Below, piece after piece: positions 33,264-41,875 of a stretch of DNA of 64,000 bases. A program made the position numbers and the translations under genes. This DNA is from Firmicutes bacterium HGW-Firmicutes-14. Its GTDB lineage: Bacteria > Bacillota > Thermincolia > Thermincolales > UBA2595. Every line of letters begins with the position of its first letter. The first letter of the stretch is position 1. Where the stretch lies: NCBI GenBank assembly GCA_002840275.1, contig PHAB01000012.1:1-64000 (forward strand). The letters are read 5' to 3'. Under the pieces are notes generated by a model. That model did no database searches. It worked only from the letters and a program-made list of their open reading frames with translations, and had not been told where the DNA came from.

Positions 33264-33935
33264 TCAAATTTTGGTGTCTTTTGTGGCTCTGCCATCACCT
33301 GCAATAGGTATTTCCGGGCCAAGGTACCTGGGTTTCATGTGGAGGGCTACCTGGGCCACCGCTTTTGTCCTGGCAAGAAATTCACGGAACTGCAGGTAGT
33401 TTTCCCCCGCATATGTTCTTTTGTCAGCAGGGACTCCTGATGCCTCTAACCCGATTTTCCGGGCGATATAAAGAGCCCTGGGCAGGTGGAATTCCTGGGT
33501 TACTATGACCGCGGTTTTAACCCTGAACACATCCCTGGCCCTGTACATGCTGTCATAAGTGCTGAACCCGGCATGGTCCATGAATATATCTTCTTCCGGC
33601 ACGCCGCGTTCCAAGGCATATGTGCGCATATGGTTAACTTCATCGTAATTTGTCTGGCCATGGTCACCGGTAAGAAGCAGCTTTTTTACTTTCCCCGCCC
33701 GGTACAGTTCAATACCGGTTTCCATCCGGTCCGCCAGGACCTGGGACAGGGTCCCGTTCTCATACACCCGTGCTCCCAAGACAATGGCTGTCTCAGCCTG
33801 TGGGGCATCACCCGGAATGTAAACACCCTCTTTTCCGGACTTGTGGATGGTGAAATTGGAATACAGGGTAAATGCCGTAATAAGTGTGAACAAAGCCAAT
33901 AAAAACCGGACAGCTTTCTTATAAAACATTATCAA
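33264..33935 (-). CDS. SanA/YdcF-like DUF218 membrane protein
   Basis: A 223-aa protein with one N-terminal membrane segment (about residues 8-25) and a DUF218 domain: TAIVLGARV, LLLTGDHGQTNYDEV and VTQEFHLPRALYIA. SanA-type proteins affect envelope permeability and vancomycin sensitivity; the biochemical reaction is unknown. Confidence 0.85.
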   Translation of the reverse strand: MIMFYKKAVRFLLALFTLITAFTLYSNFTIHKSGKEGVYIPGDAPQAETAIVLGARVYENGTLSQVLADRMETGIELYRAGKVKKLLLTGDHGQTNYDEVNHMRTYALERGVPEEDIFMDHAGFSTYDSMYRARDVFRVKTAVIVTQEFHLPRALYIARKIGLEASGVPADKRTYAGENYLQFREFLARTKAVAQVALHMKPRYLGPEIPIAGDGRATKDTKI

Positions 33936-33984
33936 ACCCCCGGCAGGTAATATAATTAAAGCAGGTTATCTGGGTTGAAGCCCA

Positions 33985-34698
33985 TTATCCAATAAGCCTG
34001 TAAACATCTTTCGAGGTTGCATATACCATGACTCCAATTAGCAGGAGCCATCCCAGCAGGGAGAGGGGCAGCCTCACCTTAACCGATTTAGGCCACAGCT
34101 TTTCCATAACAGTCATTATAATCTGTCCCCCGTCCAGGGCCGGGACAGGCAGCAGGTTAAGTATAGCCAGGTTAATACTCAGAAATGCTGTCAGGGCCAA
34201 TAAGCCTTCCCAACCCGAACCGATTATCCGGCTGCCCTCAGATACAATCCCCACTACCCCTGAAAGCTGCTGGGGCTCGGTAAATATCATGGGGATAGAC
34301 GAGATTATCCTTTCGATGTAGACTGCTGCCTGCAGGAACGGATGAATAATGATTCCCGGCAGTGACGGGCCTCCGGTGAACACATTAAAAAACGCCAGTA
34401 CAGGTATAACGAAGACCAGGTTGGCTGCAGGGCCTCCGAGGTAAAAAAGGACCCTTTTGCCGGGAGAGATACTGAAAAAATCTTCTTCAGATTCAAGATG
34501 AGGCAGGACATACCCGCCCAAAGGTATAAGGGATATACAGAAATCTGTGCCTCGCCTTTTAATTCCTCCCAGTCGCGGCCCTAGTCCGATAGAAAACCTT
34601 TCAACCGGGATTCCGGCCAGCCGTGCGGCAATAAAATGCCCTGCTTCATGGACCAGCAGGATTAATCCCAGTATAAAACATACAACAACATAGTTCAT
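33985..34698 (-). CDS. M50-family site-2 zinc metalloprotease
   Basis: A 237-aa polytopic protease with HEAGHF (HExxH, about residues 18-23) in the first membrane helix and a C-terminal PVPALDGGQ motif supplying the third zinc ligand (NLLPVPALDGG). It has no PDZ domain, which makes it shorter than RseP or SpoIVFB-PDZ forms. It probably cleaves membrane-embedded regulatory proteins; the target is unknown. Confidence 0.87.
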   Translation of the reverse strand: MNYVVVCFILGLILLVHEAGHFIAARLAGIPVERFSIGLGPRLGGIKRRGTDFCISLIPLGGYVLPHLESEEDFFSISPGKRVLFYLGGPAANLVFVIPVLAFFNVFTGGPSLPGIIIHPFLQAAVYIERIISSIPMIFTEPQQLSGVVGIVSEGSRIIGSGWEGLLALTAFLSINLAILNLLPVPALDGGQIIMTVMEKLWPKSVKVRLPLSLLGWLLLIGVMVYATSKDVYRLIG

Positions 34699-34866
34699 TT
34701 AATTTCCTCCCAAAGACCGATAACTTATAAATTCAACAAATTTGACATATTTCCTGTTAAAATGTGATGGAAATCATCGTTGATTTCTATTGGATTGGAT
34801 AAAATAAAGAGGGGATAAACCTTTTCTGTTCGATTGATACTAACAACAATTGAAAGGAGTGGTAAA

Positions 34867-36051
34867 ATGCCAAGTGTGAAGGTAGCAGACGGTATATACT
34901 GGGTTGGAGCGGTAGACTGGAATATCAGGTATTTTCACGGCCCCGCTTATTCCACCCACAGGGGCACGACTTATAATGCCTACCTGATAATGGATGAACA
35001 GATAACCCTGGTGGATACTGTTTACAGGCCTTTTGCCGGGGACCTGTTAAGACATATCAGGGAGGTGGTTGATCCCTCGAGGATAAACAATGTAATCATA
35101 AACCATATAGAAACAGATCACTCCGGTTCCCTGCCGGTTATCATGGACCTTGTTCCCAATGCCAGGATCTATTGCACCCAGAGGGGAAAGGAAGGCCTGG
35201 AAAAACACTATTTCGGTGACTGGGATTATAATGTTGTTAAAACAGGTGACGAACTAAAAATAGGCAAAAAAACGATTTCATTTATCGAAGCACCTATGCT
35301 GCATTGGCCGGACAGCATGTTTTCTTATGTGAAGGAAGATGCCGTCCTTATGCCCAATGATGCTTTCGGGCAGCACATAGCGACCAATTTCCGGTTTGAT
35401 GACGAGGTTGATATAGATGAAGTGATGGATGAGGCAGCCAAGTATTATGCAAATATTCTCCTCCCATTCAGCCCTCTGGTGCTGAAAAAGATTGATGAAG
35501 TAACCAAGCTGGGTATTGATATAAAAATGATCTGCCCCAGCCACGGAATTATCTGGAGGAAGGACCCGGGCCGGATAATCAATGCCTACCTGAAATGGGC
35601 CAAGGGTGAAGCTGAGCGCAAGGTTATTGTGGTTTATGATACCATGTGGGAAAGTACGGAGAAAATGGCCAAAGCGATCCTAGCCGGATTAACCGCTGCC
35701 GGGGTTACGGCAAAGCTGTTTAAACTGTCTGTTTCCGACCGGAATGACATAATTAAGGAAATGATTAATGCCAGGGCGGTGATAGTTGGTTCACCCACCA
35801 TCAACAATGACATCTTACCTACAATTGCTCCGCTGCTGGATGATATGAAGGGCCTAAAACCCAGGAATAAGCTAGGCCTGGCTTTTGGTTCCTATGGCTG
35901 GGGCGGGGGAGCGGTAGGTACAATCGAAGGCAGGCTGAAGGATGCAGGGCTGGAAATCATCAGTGAACCTGTTACGGTTAAATGGGTGCCAACCCCTGAG
36001 GAACTTGATAAATGTTATGAAGCAGGGAAGATGGTGGCCGAAAAACTATAG
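34867..36051 (+). CDS. fprA: A-type flavoprotein / flavodiiron protein
   Basis: A 394-aa soluble oxygen or nitric-oxide reductase. The N-terminal beta-lactamase-like domain has the diiron motif HIETDH (H80-x-E82-x-D84-H85); the C-terminal flavodoxin domain (about 250-394) binds FMN (VVYDTMWESTEKMA). ATG 34867 has AAAGGAG 8 nt upstream. It protects anaerobes from oxygen, matching the desulfoferrodoxin at 62148. It ends in UAG. Confidence 0.92.
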   Translation: MPSVKVADGIYWVGAVDWNIRYFHGPAYSTHRGTTYNAYLIMDEQITLVDTVYRPFAGDLLRHIREVVDPSRINNVIINHIETDHSGSLPVIMDLVPNARIYCTQRGKEGLEKHYFGDWDYNVVKTGDELKIGKKTISFIEAPMLHWPDSMFSYVKEDAVLMPNDAFGQHIATNFRFDDEVDIDEVMDEAAKYYANILLPFSPLVLKKIDEVTKLGIDIKMICPSHGIIWRKDPGRIINAYLKWAKGEAERKVIVVYDTMWESTEKMAKAILAGLTAAGVTAKLFKLSVSDRNDIIKEMINARAVIVGSPTINNDILPTIAPLLDDMKGLKPRNKLGLAFGSYGWGGGAVGTIEGRLKDAGLEIISEPVTVKWVPTPEELDKCYEAGKMVAEKL

Positions 36052-36125
36052 ATGCGCCTCAGGAATCAATATGACCATTTACCTCCAAATTATTCCTGTT
36101 CACCATACCCTTTAACAACCGGCTG

Positions 36126-36203
36126 ATGGAAAGAGGGGAAGAAGTGCCGCTGAAGCTCTTACCCAACGATAAATTGTGCATCACTTGCCAGCTAAAGGAA
36201 TAA
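36126..36203 (+). CDS. Possible 25-aa CxxC micro-ORF
   Basis: ATG 36126 to UAA 36201-36203 encodes 25 aa ending in DKLCITCQLKE. No strong ribosome site precedes ATG, although GTG 36144 has AGAGGGGA close by. It lies in the fprA 3' region just ahead of the terminator. Weak evidence; it could be chance. Confidence 0.25.
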   Translation: MERGEEVPLKLLPNDKLCITCQLKE

Positions 36204-36207
36204 ACAG

Positions 36208-36260
36208 ATACCGGAGGAAACCTGCTGCCAGGTCCGGCAGGTCCTCCGGTATTTGCTTTT
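36208..36260 (+). terminator. Intrinsic terminator after fprA
   Basis: ATACCGGAGGA and TCCTCCGGTAT pair perfectly, with an inner CCTGC/GCAGG stem, followed by TTGCTTTT. The region from 36052 to 36356 otherwise contains only the possible micro-ORF. Confidence 0.75.
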
Positions 36261-36356
36261 CAGACCGGAGGACCCATAGGTCTTGAAGACATGCCCCCGA
36301 TAGATTATAATTAGGGGTATGACGAAAAAGGAGAACAAATAAGGGAGAACTGTGGA

Positions 36357-37856
36357 ATGAAATACATAAGCACAAGGAACAATTATCCCAGGGTTGATTC
36401 TGCGGAAGCAATAAAAATGGGAATGGTACCCTCCGGTGGGTTATTTGTCCCGGAAGAAATTCCTGTCATTGATAATAAAAGGCTTGCAGCCCTCGCGGGT
36501 AAGAGCTACGGGGAGGTTGCCCGGGAAATTCTTGGCCTTTACCTCACTGATTATTCACCGGGGGAAATAGATGACTGTATCGCCGGGGCATACAATCAGG
36601 AGAACTTTGATCACCCTGATATGGCGCCTTTGCACAAGCTTGATGAAGGCACATATATTCTCGAACTGTGGCACGGGCCCACGGCTGCTTTTAAGGATAT
36701 GGCCCTCCAGATTATGCCTCATTTTTTATCCAGGGCAGTAACTAAAGTGGGTTCGGATAAAGAAATCGTTATTCTGGTCGCAACATCCGGAGATACCGGG
36801 AAAGCCGCCCTGGAAGGATTTAAAAATGTACCCGGGATCAAAATCATCGTGTTTTACCCCCATGAAGGGGTAAGCAAAGTGCAGGAACTCCAGATGACCA
36901 CCACTGACGGGGACAATACATATGTGGTTGCTGTCAGGGGCAATTTTGACGACTGTCAGAATGCGGTAAAGGAGATATTCGGTGATGAGGAATATAATAA
37001 ATTCCTGGCGGAGAAGGGATATGAACTCTCCTCAGCCAACTCCATAAACTGGGGCCGGCTCCTTCCCCAGATTGTCTATTATTTCTGGGCTTACCTTGAC
37101 CTGGTGAACAAGGGGGCAGTTGAACCCGGTGGGAAAATAAATTTTGTAGTGCCAACAGGCAATTTTGGGAACATTTTGGCCGCTTATTATGCTTACAGGA
37201 TGGGTCTGCCTGTCAATAAACTGATATGTGCTTCAAATATTAACAAGGTATTGACGGACTTTTTCAATACCGGGATTTATGACAGGAACAGGGAGTTTAT
37301 CAAGACAGCCAGCCCTTCCATGGATATCCTTATATCCAGCAACCTGGAGCGGTTCCTGTTTGAGGCGGCCGGCCATGACGGGGACAAAATAAGGGAATGG
37401 CTGGGACAGCTGGCCTCCCGGGGTATGTTCCGGGTAGACAGGGAGACTATGGATGAGATAAGCAGGATACTTAGTGCCGGGTATGCCGGTGAGGAAGATA
37501 CCCTCTGGACCATACGGGAGGTATTCCGCAGATATGGCTATATTGTCGACACCCATACCGCGGTAGGATTGAAGGTCTATTTCGATTATGTTAAACAAAC
37601 AGGTGACAGGACCTTTACTGTACTTGATGCCACCGCCAGCCCGTTCAAGTTTAACAGGGCTGTGCTCGAAGCTGTCGAGGGTCCCGGGGCTGTACAGGGC
37701 AGGGATGAGTTTGAAACCCTGCGGGAACTCAGCCGGATCACCGGGATGGAAATACACCCGGGGCTTAAGGCCCTGGACAGGAAGGCTGTGAGACATGACC
37801 GGGTGATCGGAAAAGATGAGGTAAAAGCTGCTGTTGAAGAGATACTTGGGATATAA
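36357..37856 (+). CDS. thrC: Threonine synthase
   Basis: A 499-aa PLP enzyme that converts O-phosphohomoserine to threonine. The PLP lysine is K113 in TAAFKDMA; ATSGDTGKAAL is the phosphate-binding region and VPTGNFGNILAAYYA follows. Length matches the long ThrC class. It is preceded by AGGGAGAA and lies directly before the first tRNA fragment: the stop at 37856 is 9 nt before the repeat. Confidence 0.95.
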   Translation: MKYISTRNNYPRVDSAEAIKMGMVPSGGLFVPEEIPVIDNKRLAALAGKSYGEVAREILGLYLTDYSPGEIDDCIAGAYNQENFDHPDMAPLHKLDEGTYILELWHGPTAAFKDMALQIMPHFLSRAVTKVGSDKEIVILVATSGDTGKAALEGFKNVPGIKIIVFYPHEGVSKVQELQMTTTDGDNTYVVAVRGNFDDCQNAVKEIFGDEEYNKFLAEKGYELSSANSINWGRLLPQIVYYFWAYLDLVNKGAVEPGGKINFVVPTGNFGNILAAYYAYRMGLPVNKLICASNINKVLTDFFNTGIYDRNREFIKTASPSMDILISSNLERFLFEAAGHDGDKIREWLGQLASRGMFRVDRETMDEISRILSAGYAGEEDTLWTIREVFRRYGYIVDTHTAVGLKVYFDYVKQTGDRTFTVLDATASPFKFNRAVLEAVEGPGAVQGRDEFETLRELSRITGMEIHPGLKALDRKAVRHDRVIGKDEVKAAVEEILGI

Positions 37857-37863
37857 TAAAGCG

Positions 37864-37922
<59 letters not shown>

Positions 37923-38096
37923 AAATGATACATTTAAAGGTAGTGGATAAACCACTACCTTTTTTGTATTTATTTTTCCCCTCAATTGAATGGCATTACT
38001 ATTTTAATTTGTGCACATTGATTATTGCCAAAAAATAGCAGGATTCGACTTTATGAGGTCGAATTATATCTTAACTCAATATAAATGAGGTGTGGT

Positions 38097-38349
38097 ATGG
38101 TTATCGAGTGTTTTAATTGTGAAGAGATTGATGTTCCTTATAAATTTATAAGAAATAATCTATTGGTAGTGTTGGAAAACGAAGAGGATTACCAAAAGTT
38201 TTTTTCAGAATTTAAAATTTTACTTTTTAAAGAAGTTACTATCCAGAACATCCTATGAGTGGTTGCACGAGTTACCGGTAAATGGTGTTTTAGAGGAAAA
38301 GAAAAAGAACCTTTTGAAAAGTTCGAAAGTTGATTTCTGTCACCAATAA
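38097..38349 (+). pseudogene. Frameshifted small ORF of unknown function
   Basis: ATG 38097 (GAGGTG upstream) encodes about 53 aa with MVIECFNCEEIDVPYK and stops at UGA 38256-38258. The next frame continues coding-like sequence (SYEWLHELPVNGVLEEKK) to UAA 38347-38349. An indel near 38245-38255 would rejoin the halves to about 83 aa. A+T-rich; part of the island between the tRNA fragments. The protein is not recognised. Confidence 0.5.
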
Positions 38350-38707
38350 CTACAAAGGAATGACGAATTACATATTAGAAGATGGTTTAGCGGCTACCCA
38401 TCTAGCATCAACCAGATATAACTTATGTAGACTTGAAAATAGGGAGACAATACTTGGTCAACTTGACAACCAGGATGAAATTTACTTAATTCACGAGAGA
38501 GATAATTTTTATGATGAATACGCTGTTGCAGTATATTATAAAGACTATAAATTAGGTTACATACCACGTAAAATCAATGAGGAGGTATCTTGTTATTTAG
38601 ATTTATTTCACGATTACCAAATAGAAGTAACCAAAATCAATGTTGTTGATATAGACAAATATATCGAAATAATTTTTAACATTTCTTTTGTTGATGTTTC
38701 TGGATAG
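38330..38707 (+). CDS. HIRAN-domain-like protein
   Basis: About 125 aa (TTG 38330; ATG 38360 is an alternative). The core HERDNFYDEYAVAVYYKDYKLGYIPRK matches the HIRAN pattern (shown in parts: HERDNFYDEYAVAVYY, then KLGYIPRK), a module linked to DNA-end binding in helicases and found alone in mobile elements. It is A+T-rich compared with the neighbourhood and overlaps the broken ORF upstream. Ends in UAG. Confidence 0.6.
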   Translation: MISVTNNYKGMTNYILEDGLAATHLASTRYNLCRLENRETILGQLDNQDEIYLIHERDNFYDEYAVAVYYKDYKLGYIPRKINEEVSCYLDLFHDYQIEVTKINVVDIDKYIEIIFNISFVDVSG

Positions 38708-38880
38708 TTGTTACATTCATTTCACAACATTTATTTTAGAACCTCAAAGAATAAGTTGAAAGCTACGGTGGAACCCATATTCATACAGATATTGCCCTTA
38801 ATGAGAAAGATAATATTATTGATTAAATAGTATTAAAGAGGTATAATATGATTAAAATATTACTATAAGGAGCTGATACC

Positions 38881-39171
38881 ATGCAGATTAAACCGTCCGC
38901 CAGCATCAGGCAGAATTACAACGAAATTGCCGCATTGTGCAAGTCTTCTGGTGAGCCTGTGTATCTTACTAAAAATGGCGAGGGCGATCTTGTGGTTATG
39001 GATATAGATGCGTTTGCCCGCCGTGAAAAAATGCTGAAGCTGCGGGAAGAGCTGCTGGCCGTTGAGGAAGACCGTCTGGCAGGACGTGCAGGAGTTACGC
39101 CGGACGAATTGAATAAATATCTGGAAGATATTATCGATGAGGTAGACCATGGAAAAAAAACCTCAATATAA
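38881..39171 (+). CDS. Type II antitoxin, Phd/YefM (RelB-like) family
   Basis: A 96-aa protein with a typical Phd/YefM N-terminus (SASIRQNYNEIAALCKSSGEPVYLTKNG) read here as SASIRQNYNEIAALC and EPVYLTKNGEGDLVVMD, which binds DNA, and an acidic helical tail that caps the toxin. AAGGAG lies 8 nt upstream of ATG 38881. It overlaps the toxin gene by 23 nt, the usual coupling. Confidence 0.88.
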   Translation: MQIKPSASIRQNYNEIAALCKSSGEPVYLTKNGEGDLVVMDIDAFARREKMLKLREELLAVEEDRLAGRAGVTPDELNKYLEDIIDEVDHGKKTSI

Positions 39172-39466
39172 GGTGATTGTTTCCGAACGTGCCCGTCAAA
39201 TGCTGGCGGGTCATGTTCGGTTTATGGCGCAAAAAAACCCTTCCGCTGCTAGCGAAGTCAAAAATCAACTGATGGATGCAATCCGTTCCCTTCACCAAAT
39301 GCCGGAGCGGTGTCCGTTTCTGGATGCCGACTTTATACCGCTCAATAAATATCATAAGATGTTCGTAAAGAAATGGTTTTTGATTCTGTATCAAATCAGG
39401 GATCAGATTGTGTATATTGACTATATTGTTGATTGCAGGCAGGATTATCAGTGGCTGGTGCGATGA
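39149..39466 (+). CDS. Type II toxin, RelE/ParE family
   Basis: A 105-aa basic protein of the RelE/ParE superfamily: YKVIVSERARQMLAGHVRF, then HQMPERCPF and FLILYQIRDQIVYIDYIVDCRQDY. The likely activity is mRNA cleavage on the ribosome or gyrase inhibition. It is translated from ATG 39149 inside the antitoxin gene. The pair would stabilise the island. Confidence 0.88.
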   Translation: MEKKPQYKVIVSERARQMLAGHVRFMAQKNPSAASEVKNQLMDAIRSLHQMPERCPFLDADFIPLNKYHKMFVKKWFLILYQIRDQIVYIDYIVDCRQDYQWLVR

Positions 39467-39569
39467 AAACGTGAAAATTACCTTTGAAGGCCTGTACATG
39501 CAATGTGTTGGGGTACGCAAAATATTAATTAAACAGACCCTCAAAGGGTGCATAAGTTGCATATGTCGC

Positions 39570-39626
39570 GAGAGCGCTTGAATGGCATTCAAGAGATCAG
39601 GGGTTCGAGCCCCCTCGTCTCCACCA
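39570..39626 (+). repeat. tRNA-Ala(GGC) 3' fragment, att-like direct repeat copy 2
   Basis: 57 nt with the same extent as copy 1, 52/57 identical, with a perfect T-stem (AGGGG/CCCCT) and CCACCA at the end. As in copy 1 the 5' part of the tRNA is missing. The two copies are 1.7 kb apart in direct orientation and enclose the toxin-antitoxin pair and HIRAN gene. Confidence 0.75.
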
Positions 39627-39678
39627 ATGAATATCGACACACCTGTTTGGGTATGTTTATTTCTTTCATTGGGGGCGA

Positions 39679-39815
39679 AAAGGGGTAGATATATTCCTTC
39701 GGGCGGGCTACAACTCAACCGGCCTTAAGTGTCCTCTATTTGCTCACCACTCAGCTATCGCTTCGTGGGCCGGTTGACGTCAGACTCCGCCTTCCGGAAC
39801 ATATCTACCTCTTTT
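39679..39815. repeat. Long imperfect inverted repeat
   Basis: Left arm from AAAGGGGTAGATATATTCC to CAACCGGCC (about 39679-39723) pairs with a right arm from GGCCGGTTG to GGAACATATCTACC (about 39768-39810), roughly 70% complementary, leaving a loop of about 45 nt. It lies just outside the second tRNA fragment. No gene is seen from 39627 to 40033. It may be a MITE or a structured element end. Confidence 0.55.
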
Positions 39816-40033
39816 CTAATGCATGAAAAAACATACCCGAGGTGTGGCTCGTTTTGGTGGAGACAAGGCATCGAGCCACCGGCCTCTTTGGGGAGAGGGG
39901 AAAAAATATATCGCAAGGGAGAATCGTGCTTGCCCTGTAGATATTGTTTTTTAGAGACTCAAAACATCTTTCGGATTGCGTATTAAACATAAACAATACG
40001 GCTTATTGAGGGTTAGATATGGTGTTGGGGTAA

Positions 40034-40135
40034 ACGAAGTATTATCTATTACGCCACCAACATCCGCCACAAAGAGAGCTTGAACGGGCACTACGTTATA
40101 AAGAAGATTATGAAAGAAGGTGCGAGGATGAGTAA
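40034..40135 (+). pseudogene. Truncated HigB/RelE-type toxin (C-terminal remnant)
   Basis: The frame open from 40034 ends at UAA 40133-40135 and reads PPQRELERALRYKEDYERR, which resembles the C-terminus of phage-derived Gp49/HigB toxins. The rest of the toxin is gone; a stop at 40031-40033 and non-coding sequence lie before it. It overlaps the antitoxin start by 8 nt, as intact higBA pairs do. Confidence 0.6.
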
Positions 40136-40412
40136 AGCAGGAGCAAAGTTTTCCGAAGTGAAGGAGCTTTTATTGAAAGACGAAGAATTCAAAGCGGAGT
40201 ACGAAAAGCTAAAACCCCGGTATGATGTGATTTCCCAAATTATTGAGGCAAGAACAAGCCAAAATATTACACAGGAAGAATTGGCACTCCGGGTTGGTAC
40301 TCGGAAATCTAATATCAGTCGATTGGAAAGCGGAACGTATAATCCATCCCTTGACTTTCTGGCTAAAGTTGCCCGATCCCTTGGGAAAGAGGTACAGGTT
40401 ACATTAAAATAA
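40128..40412 (+). CDS. XRE-family antitoxin (HigA-like)
   Basis: A 94-aa protein with a C-terminal HTH-XRE domain (QNITQEELALRVGTRKSNIS, then RLESGTYNPSLDFLAKVA). ATG 40128 overlaps the end of a toxin remnant; ATG 40110 is an alternative start. With its toxin truncated it is an orphan antitoxin, which could still repress its own promoter or neutralise a related toxin elsewhere. Confidence 0.8.
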   Translation: MSKAGAKFSEVKELLLKDEEFKAEYEKLKPRYDVISQIIEARTSQNITQEELALRVGTRKSNISRLESGTYNPSLDFLAKVARSLGKEVQVTLK

Positions 40413-40458
40413 ACCATTGGGAATACCTTTTATATAATTAGCATATCTTTAACCACGT

Positions 40459-40532
40459 GCGGCAAGAAGTCTCCCGCCTCTAAGCCACCTTGCTCATGCT
40501 AGTGAGAGCGTAGGCGGGAGATGAATTGCCGC
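40459..40532 (+). mobile_element. Orphan IS200/IS605-type end hairpin (omega-RNA 3' end-like)
   Basis: GCGGCAA-GAAG-TCTCCCGCCT pairs with AGGCGGGAGA-TGAA-TTGCCGC, leaving a 4-nt internal loop on each side and a 32-nt apical part. Hairpins of this form (GGCAAGAAGTC...GGAGATGAATTGCC) are familiar at the 3' end of tnpB in IS200/IS605 and IS607 elements, where they form the omega RNA scaffold and element end. No tnpA or tnpB is in the window. Confidence 0.55.
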
Positions 40533-40651
40533 CTTTTTCCGAAATAACCATTTTACTCCAGATAAACATTGATAACCAGCTTAAATCATGGTAAAATGGG
40601 AACGTAAGTTCGTATTCCGCGTTGAAAGCCAGGGTGAAAAGCCTTGAATAA

Positions 40652-41875
40652 AGCATACTGATTACAGGCACTCTTTCTGCAAAATTAAGAAAACAGGTTC
40701 TCCATTCACAACAGAGGGAGGCCGAAGTTACTGCTCTTTATGCTTTAAGCCGGGATATCGCGGCAGTTCCCGACTTGGATTCTGTATTGGAAAGCATAAT
40801 CCGAAAGGTCGCTGATACTGTTGAAGGAGAAGTTGTGCTGTTGTTACCCGGAATGAACGGCACCCTGGAAGTAAAAGGACATTCCAAATCCGGTGGGAAC
40901 ATGTTCCCGGACGAAGGTGAGCTGGCGTTAGCTACTTGGGTCTTTGAACAGGGGCAAAAAGCAGGATGTGGTACTCAAACTCTTAGCGATGTAACAGGGT
41001 TATATTTACCGCTGCTAACTGAACAAGGCGTTCAGGGTGTTTTGGTTGTTTGCCTGAACAATCAGGATTACTTTCAACCGGAACAGATACGTTTATTAGA
41101 AGCCTTTGCAGGTTTGGCAGCACTGGCAGTAAACAGAGTTAAACTGGCAGAAAAGACCCGGGTTGCCCAAACTCTTGTTGAATCAGAACGTTTGCGCACA
41201 GCTCTGTTTAATTCCCTCTCCCGCGATTTGCGTACACCCTTGGCATCTATCATAGGGGCAGTATCAAGCCTTTTAGAAGAAGATGTATATAGCCCCGCTG
41301 CCCGCCGTGATTTGCTGCAAACCATCCAACAAGGTGCATTACGTATGCATAGGTTTGTAACCAACTTATTAGACATGGCCGGATTGGAAAGTGGTATGCT
41401 CAAACTGAAGAAAGAATGGTGTGATGTCCAGGATGTAATCGGTGTAGCTGTCAGCCGGTTGAGTGAATCACTAGGGTCCAGACCATTAAAAATTGATATC
41501 TGGCATGAACTGCCGCTTGTCCAGGCCGACTTTGTTTTAATCGAACAGGTTATGAAAAACCTGTTGGATAATGCATTAAAATACTCTGAACCGAACAGTG
41601 AAATATCTGTATCGGCTCAGGCAAAGGGAGAATGGCTGGAGATTACTGTAACTGATAAAGGTTCAAGAATTCCTGAGAAAGACTTGGGTAAAATTTTTGA
41701 TAAGTTTTACCGGATAAAGTCTCCTATCCAGGTTAGTGGCACCGGATTGGGGTTGGCAATCTGTAAAGGGATTATTGAAGCCCATGGAGGAGAGATTTGG
41801 GCCAGGAATACCAGCGAAGGCGGTGTGGCAATTATTTTCACCCTTCCCTTAACATTGCCAGTTCATCCGGTTTAA
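40652..41875 (+). pseudogene. kdpD: Truncated KdpD sensor kinase with phospho-acceptor His changed to Arg
   Basis: The frame begins in the middle of what would be KdpD's fourth membrane segment (ILITGTLSAKLRKQ) after a stop at 40649-40651, and continues through GAF (about 40740-41130), HisKA and HATPase domains (NLLDNALKYS, GTGLGLAICKGI). The whole N-terminal KdpD/UspA part and three membrane helices are missing, and there is no start codon near the first residues. The H-box reads NSLSRDLRTPL, so the phospho-accepting histidine of SHDLRTP is Arg (CGC at 41222-41224). The catalytic domain is otherwise intact. It lies downstream of the island scar, with no kdpE or kdpABC nearby. The last 38 nt overlap the convergent pseudouridine synthase gene. 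Confidence 0.82.

Noticed and set aside
39729-39986. Plus-strand ORF of 85 aa
   Set aside because: It covers the right arm of the inverted repeat, has no domain resemblance and no ribosome site.
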